Assembly (NCBI RefSeq): GCF_029894335.1
Contig: NZ_JARXZC010000055.1
Span: 1-34,656, forward strand
Length of the DNA stretch: 34,656 bases
Reading direction: 5' to 3'
Origin: Kitasatospora sp. MAP5-34
Lineage (GTDB): Bacteria > Actinomycetota > Actinomycetes > Streptomycetales > Streptomycetaceae
Positions 30,743 to 34,656 of this stretch are shown one piece after another (within the stretch, counting starts at the first letter, position 1; the number at the start of each line of letters is the position of its first letter). The position numbers and the translations under genes were made by a program. Under the pieces are notes generated by a model. It was given only the letters and a program-made list of their open reading frames with translations, searched no databases and was not told the origin of the DNA.

Positions 30743-31121
30743 AGGGGACCTCCGGGACGCGGTCGGGTAAGGGTTACGCGCGTAGCGCACCTAGTAAGGC
30801 ACGGGGCTGATGGCGCGCGAAGTACCTGTGCATGACAGCTTTCTGAACAATTCGGCAGGTGCAGGCAAAGGCCCTCTGGCACTTGACGTGGGGTTAAGTG
30901 CCTTTTCAGCAGCCCGACTTGTACAACTTGTAGATTCGCCGACGACGACCGGCGGACGGTGAACCCCTCGACAGGGCGTCAAGTGCGGGTCGAGTCCGGG
31001 TCGAGCCCGACTGGTGCGCGGCCCGCCCGGAAGCAGCCGCACGAGACCCGTCCCCGCCACCGTGCGCCGGTGATATGCCACACATGCGCAACTGCGCAGG
31101 CTTGTGGACATCGAGGTCAGC
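30743..31121. other. Divergent intergenic region with small repeats
   Basis: It separates the PLD-like gene from the cobalamin-controlled transporter. GGCACTT (30878-30884) and AAGTGCC (30896-30902) form a 7-bp inverted repeat followed by TTTT. Next comes a 9-bp tandem repeat, ACTTGTACA/ACTTGTAGA (30917-30934). Both could be operator sites for one of the flanking genes. No coding sequence is convincing. Confidence 0.45.
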
Positions 31122-31123
31122 GC

Positions 31124-31325
31124 CCTACGGTGTCTTCCGCCGTGGTGTTCGGGAAGACCGGTGCACTGTGCTTGTCACAGGAGTCCGGAGCGGCCCTCGC
31201 CACTGTGATCGGGGAATCCCCGTACCGTTCCCGCCCCTCCGGGTGGGTGGCCACTGGATGCCGTCAGGTGTCCGGGAAGGCCAGGTACGGGGGTGTTGGA
31301 CCCGTCAGCCAGGAGACCGGCCACG
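31124..31325 (+). ncRNA. Cobalamin (B12) riboswitch
   Basis: The conserved order is clear: GGGAAGACCGGTGCA (about 31151-31165), then GCCCTCGCCACTGTGA (31193-31208), GCCACTGGATG, CCGGGAAGGCCAGG, and the B12 box AGCCAGGAGACCGGCC at 31307-31322. These are the hallmarks of adenosylcobalamin riboswitches. It ends about 50 bases before the NiCoT start, which allows control of translation or termination. It tells that the transporter serves cobalt supply for B12 and is turned off when B12 is plentiful. Confidence 0.92.
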
Positions 31326-31374
31326 GCACGCACGACGAACACTGTCCACGAGGTGCTGGAGAGGCTGCCCCGAC

Positions 31375-32487
31375 ATGACCCTGCCCCAAAACGCTCCCCC
31401 GACCGCTCCGGCGTCCAGAGCCCTGCCGATGACCGCGCCCCGCATGGATCGCGGGGACTGGATCCGTACCGGCGGGCTGATGGGGGTGATCGCGGCCATG
31501 CACGTGGTCGCCTTCGGCATCCTGATAGCGATGGTCGACCCGCACCACTACAAGGTCGGCACCCAGGTCTTCGGTCTCGGACTCGGCGTCACCGCCTACA
31601 CCCTGGGCATGCGCCACGCCTTCGACGCCGACCACATCGCCGCCATCGACAACACCACCCGCAAGCTGATGGCCGACGGCAAACGTCCGATCTCGGTCGG
31701 TTTCTGGTTCGCGCTCGGGCACTCCACCATCGTCATCGTGCTGGCCGCCCTGGTCGCCACCGGTGCCCAGATCGTCGGCACCCTCACCAACGACGACTCC
31801 AGCGCCCACAAGCTCCTCGGCGTCGTCAGCACCAGCGTCTCCGGCGGCTTCCTCTACCTCATCGCCGCCCTCAACCTGGTCTCGCTCGCCGGGATCCACC
31901 GGGTCTTCAAAGCCATGCGCGCGGGCCAGTTCGACGAGCACGAGCTGGAGAAGCACCTCGACAGTCGCGGCTTCATGAACCGCATCCTGGGCCGCCTCAC
32001 CAAGTCCATCACGCGCCCCGGCCAGATGTACCCCATCGGCCTGCTCTTCGGCATCGGGTTCGACACCGCCACCGAGGTGAGCCTGATGGTGATGGCGGGC
32101 TCCGGCGCGGCCGCCGGCCTGCCCTGGTACGCCATCCTCTGCCTGCCGCTGCTCTTCGCCTCCGGCATGAGCCTCTTCGACACCCTCGACGGCACGTTCA
32201 TGAACTTCGCCTACAACTGGGCGTTCTCCAACCCGACCCGCAAGGTCTACTACAACCTCACCATCACCGGCCTCTCGATCGCGGTCGCGTTCCTCATCGG
32301 CACCATCGAGCTGGTCGGCGTGCTGCACGACCAGCTCGGCCTGAGCGATCCGATCACCACCTGGATCTCCCGCGTCGACCTCAACAACGTCGGCTTCGTC
32401 ATCGTCGGCCTCTTCGTGGCGGTCTGGGCCTGCGCGCTGGCGTACTGGCGCCTGGCCAAGGTGGAGGACCGCTGGTCGAGGGCCTGA
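31375..32487 (+). CDS. NiCoT-family cobalt (nickel) transporter, 370 aa
   Basis: An integral membrane protein with about eight helices. The family signature RHAFDADHIAAIDN is in the second hydrophobic segment, followed by LGHSTIVI, LFGIGFDTATEV and LFASGMSLFDTLDG, all typical for HoxN/NicT-type permeases. The His and Asp of the first motif bind the metal. NiCoT proteins import Ni2+, Co2+ or both; the upstream cobalamin riboswitch argues for cobalt. The ATG at 31375 is chosen because GGAGAGG lies 10 bases upstream, and it follows the riboswitch directly; frames extending further upstream would run through the riboswitch. The gene is single, with a small hairpin 33 bases after the stop. Confidence 0.92.
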   Translation: MTLPQNAPPTAPASRALPMTAPRMDRGDWIRTGGLMGVIAAMHVVAFGILIAMVDPHHYKVGTQVFGLGLGVTAYTLGMRHAFDADHIAAIDNTTRKLMADGKRPISVGFWFALGHSTIVIVLAALVATGAQIVGTLTNDDSSAHKLLGVVSTSVSGGFLYLIAALNLVSLAGIHRVFKAMRAGQFDEHELEKHLDSRGFMNRILGRLTKSITRPGQMYPIGLLFGIGFDTATEVSLMVMAGSGAAAGLPWYAILCLPLLFASGMSLFDTLDGTFMNFAYNWAFSNPTRKVYYNLTITGLSIAVAFLIGTIELVGVLHDQLGLSDPITTWISRVDLNNVGFVIVGLFVAVWACALAYWRLAKVEDRWSRA

Positions 32488-32519
32488 TCCAGGTCCGGAC
32501 AACCTCAACTCCCGCTACA

Positions 32520-32543
32520 GCCCGGCTGGTTCTCCAGCCGGGC
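32520..32543 (+). terminator. Hairpin after the cobalt transporter gene
   Basis: GCCCGGCTGG (32520-32529) and CCAGCCGGGC (32534-32543) pair perfectly around TTCT. There is no U-tract. Confidence 0.65.
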
Positions 32544-33073
32544 GGTACGGCGTTCCGCTGCCCCGCACGGCGTTCCGGCGCCCCGCACGGCCCGTGGCTC
32601 CCCGGCCCGGTCACCCGCGATTCCGTCGCCCGCCCGGTCGGCCGTTCGGTGCCCGACTACCGTAGATCGAATCAACCGATCGGTCGGTCGGTACGCGAAA
32701 TCAGTGTCGGCCCCGTTGACCGGGCTGCGCCAACTCTGCTTTGCTTCGACGCAGCGAACGGCGCACCACCTGTCCTACCGCCAGGCACCGTGTGAGTCTT
32801 CACGGTTGGTTACACCCTCGTCGGAACAGGACGAGAAGTTCCACGCGGATCCCCACGCCCGTGCACCGAGAACTCCTCAACTGCCCTGCTGTTCAGCTTC
32901 GCAGACACAGCGTCAGCTTCCGCTCCCGTCCTGTCGTGCCCCAACTCCGGCACCCGACCCGATCACTGGGTCACTCCAGCACCCGGTGCGCCTCGCCAGC
33001 CTGTCCCACGCAGCCGACCGCCCCCGCCAAACCGGCGCCCCAGGCGGTCTGCAGGAGAGAGGATTCCCCCCAC
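32544..33073. other. Intergenic leader region of the second HEWHE gene
   Basis: A short tandem repeat of CGGCGTTCCG...CCCCGCACGG occurs at about 32548-32589. GATCGGTCGGTCGGT lies near 32680. The conserved promoter-like block is at 32715-32762. The remaining ~310 bases before the start codon hold no gene or structure I can name. Confidence 0.5.
32715..32762 (+). promoter_or_regulatory. Conserved promoter-like element of the second HEWHE gene
   Basis: TTGACC (32716-32721), 18 bases, then TTTGCT, followed by TCGACGCAGCGAACGGC. It aligns without gaps to 28103-28150 (minus strand) before the paralog. It lies about 355 bases before the ATG, nearly the same distance as in the other copy. Confidence 0.6.
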
Positions 33074-34656
33074 ATGGGCACCCCCCACTTCCGCCGCGCG
33101 GCCCGAGTAGCCGTAACCGGCCTCGCGTCCCTGGCGATGGCCACCGGCTCCATGCTGGCCGCGTCTGCCGCACCCCAGGCAGCGGCATCCGCGCCGACCG
33201 CGCAGAGCTCGTCCGCCGCCAACCCGTTCAGCCCGGCGTACAACCACCCGTACCGGCACGGGGTGATGCCGACGATCCAGCAGAACGCCAAGATGAAGTC
33301 CTGGGCGGCCGGCCACGCCACTCCGAACGTCGCGACCGGCCCGGAGACGCTGTCCTACGGCGGCGGCGTCGACGGCATCGGCGTCCAGAGCGGACACTCG
33401 AAGGTTTACCTCGTCTTTTACGGCTCCCAGTGGGGCTCGCAGAGCACCGACAGCAACGGGAACGCGGCGTTCTCCGGTGACGCGGACGGTGCCGCGAGCG
33501 CCGCGCAGCAGATGTTCAAGGGCATCGGCACCGGCGGCGAACTCTGGTCGGCCGACCTTACCCAGTGGTGCGACGGCCCCAACGTGGCGACCGGCGCGAC
33601 CAGTTGCCCCTCCAACGCCAACTTCGTCCCGTACCAGGCCGGTGGCGTGCTCTCCGGTGTCTGGTACGACAACTCGGCCGCGTCCCCGGCTGCCGCGACC
33701 GGGCACCAGCTCGGCCAGGAGGCCGTCAACGCTGCCGCCCACTTCGGCAACACCAACGCCGCGGCGAACCGTGACGCCTACTACGTGATCATGTCGCCGA
33801 CCGGCACCAACCCGGACAGCTACCAGGGCCAGTACTGCGCCTGGCACGACTACAACGGCGACTCCTCGCTGACCGGCGGCGCGGTGACCTCGCCCTACGG
33901 TGACGTCGCGTTCAGCAACCAGCCCTACAACATGGACTCGGGCTCGGGCTGTGGCGTCGGCTTCGTCAACTCCCCCGGAACCCTCGACGGTTGGACGATG
34001 ACGCTCGGCCACGAGTGGCACGAGATGATGTCGGACCAGAACCCGGCCGGCGGCTGGACCAACCACACCGGTGACGCCACCTTCAACGGCCAGGAGAACT
34101 CCGACGAGTGCGCCTGGCTGGCGCCCGGCACCGCCGGCGGCGCGGCCAACATCACCTTCGGCTCGTTCGGCACCTACTCCGAGCAGGCCAGCTGGTCGAA
34201 CGACACCAACGCCTGTGCCATCTCGCACCCGATCGTCGGCACGCAGGGCAACACGGTCACCGTGAACAGCCCCGGCAACCAGAGCGGCAAGGTCGGCACC
34301 GCCGTCAGCCTGCAGGTCACCGGTTCTGACAGCGCCTCGGGCCAGACCCTGACCTACTCGGCCACCGGCCTCCCGGCCGGCCTGTCGATCAGCGCCAGCG
34401 GCCTGATCACCGGCACCCCGACCACGGCCGGCAGCTCGTCCGTCACGGTCACCGCCAAGGACACCACCGGCGCCACCGGCTCCAGCAGCTTCAGCTGGAC
34501 CGTCGCCTCCAACGCGGGTAACACGGTCACCGTGAACAGCCCCGGCAACCAGAGCGGCACCGTCGGCACCGCCGTCAGCCTGCAGGTCACCGGTTCTGAC
34601 AGCGCCTCGGGCCAGACCCTGACCTACTCGGCCACCGGCCTCCCGGCCGGCCTGTC
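33074..34656 (+). CDS. Secreted HEWHE-motif protein with tandem Ig-like repeats, 3' end outside window (527 aa visible)
   Basis: A paralog of the protein at 25849-27801. It has a signal peptide at 1-37, SGHSKVYLVFYGSQWG (107-122), HEWHE at 313-317 and ENSDECAW downstream. After the main domain, putative-Ig repeats of 90 residues follow: the first starts near residue 393 (NTVTVNSPGNQSG), and the second begins 270 bases later and is cut by the window edge with no stop. Its C-terminus is therefore unknown; by analogy a binding module or more Ig repeats may follow. The ATG at 33074 follows GAGAGAGGA with a 10-base spacer. The region between signal peptide and main domain is poorly conserved between the paralogs, while the main domain is nearly the same. 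An extracellular role is likely; the activity is unproven. Confidence 0.82.
   Translation, partial: MGTPHFRRAARVAVTGLASLAMATGSMLAASAAPQAAASAPTAQSSSAANPFSPAYNHPYRHGVMPTIQQNAKMKSWAAGHATPNVATGPETLSYGGGVDGIGVQSGHSKVYLVFYGSQWGSQSTDSNGNAAFSGDADGAASAAQQMFKGIGTGGELWSADLTQWCDGPNVATGATSCPSNANFVPYQAGGVLSGVWYDNSAASPAAATGHQLGQEAVNAAAHFGNTNAAANRDAYYVIMSPTGTNPDSYQGQYCAWHDYNGDSSLTGGAVTSPYGDVAFSNQPYNMDSGSGCGVGFVNSPGTLDGWTMTLGHEWHEMMSDQNPAGGWTNHTGDATFNGQENSDECAWLAPGTAGGAANITFGSFGTYSEQASWSNDTNACAISHPIVGTQGNTVTVNSPGNQSGKVGTAVSLQVTGSDSASGQTLTYSATGLPAGLSISASGLITGTPTTAGSSSVTVTAKDTTGATGSSSFSWTVASNAGNTVTVNSPGNQSGTVGTAVSLQVTGSDSASGQTLTYSATGLPAGL
34250..34656 (+). repeat. Tandem 270-bp repeats coding Ig-like domains
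   Basis: A block starting at 34250 (AACACGGTCACCGTGAACAG) recurs at 34520 with only a few changes and continues to the window edge. The period is 270 bases, or 90 codons, so each repeat is one Ig-like domain. Confidence 0.9.

Noticed and set aside
1..34656. CRISPR arrays, insertion sequences, tRNA genes or phage genes
   Set aside because: No spaced identical repeats of CRISPR type, no transposase or integrase motifs and no tRNA-like cloverleaf were seen. The repeats present are coding modules.

Overview
The window is high-GC DNA from a Streptomyces-like actinomycete (Streptomyces, Kitasatospora or a close relative). The evidence is strong G/C bias at third codon positions, GTG and TTG starts, many 4-nt gene overlaps, an LAxTG sortase signal, and a left edge that matches the leader of a Streptomyces rRNA operon. 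That leader runs leftward and the 16S gene should begin just outside the window.

Layout. (1) 1-1524: rRNA promoter/leader and a secreted protein of unknown function. (2) 2100-9141: a magnesium locus. An M-box (ykoK-type) magnesium riboswitch and a 25-codon leader ORF precede a rightward operon: an NRAMP-family transporter, a small unknown protein, an orphan winged-helix regulator and an MgtC/SapB protein. It meets a leftward pair tail to tail: a soluble PRC/MgtE-N/CBS protein coupled by ATGA to a second NRAMP transporter. Both NRAMPs lack the usual Asn and Met metal ligands, so with the M-box, MgtC and MgtE-type sensor they are better read as Mg2+ than Mn2+/Fe2+ transporters. (3) 9505-11355: a cell-wall-anchored repeat protein (LAHTG) closed by a perfect 17-bp hairpin.

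(4) 11452-23858: a tightly packed leftward five-gene operon. In transcription order it holds a DUF4132-like protein, a 1688-residue unknown protein, a MoxR-type AAA+ ATPase, a DUF5682-VWA fusion and a SWIM zinc-finger protein. It resembles the uncharacterised E. coli yehI-yehL-yehM-yehP-yehQ set, with yehM and yehP fused and the DUF4132 part in its own gene. (5) 23975-25630: a secreted CocE/NonD-type (peptidase S15-like) hydrolase.

(6) 25849-34656: a family of secreted modular proteins. Two paralogs with an HEWHE motif lie in opposite orientation (the second runs off the right edge). Between them are a secreted phospholipase-D-like protein and a NiCoT-type cobalt transporter preceded by a cobalamin riboswitch. 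One HEWHE protein and the PLD-like protein share a nearly identical 416-bp C-terminal module, and the two HEWHE genes share a 48-bp upstream element that looks like a promoter.

The best candidates for new biology are the M-box/NRAMP/MgtE-sensor locus with its leader ORF, the five-gene MoxR-VWA-SWIM operon, and the recently shuffled secreted modules. All assignments come from reading sequence and recalled family motifs; no searches were run.
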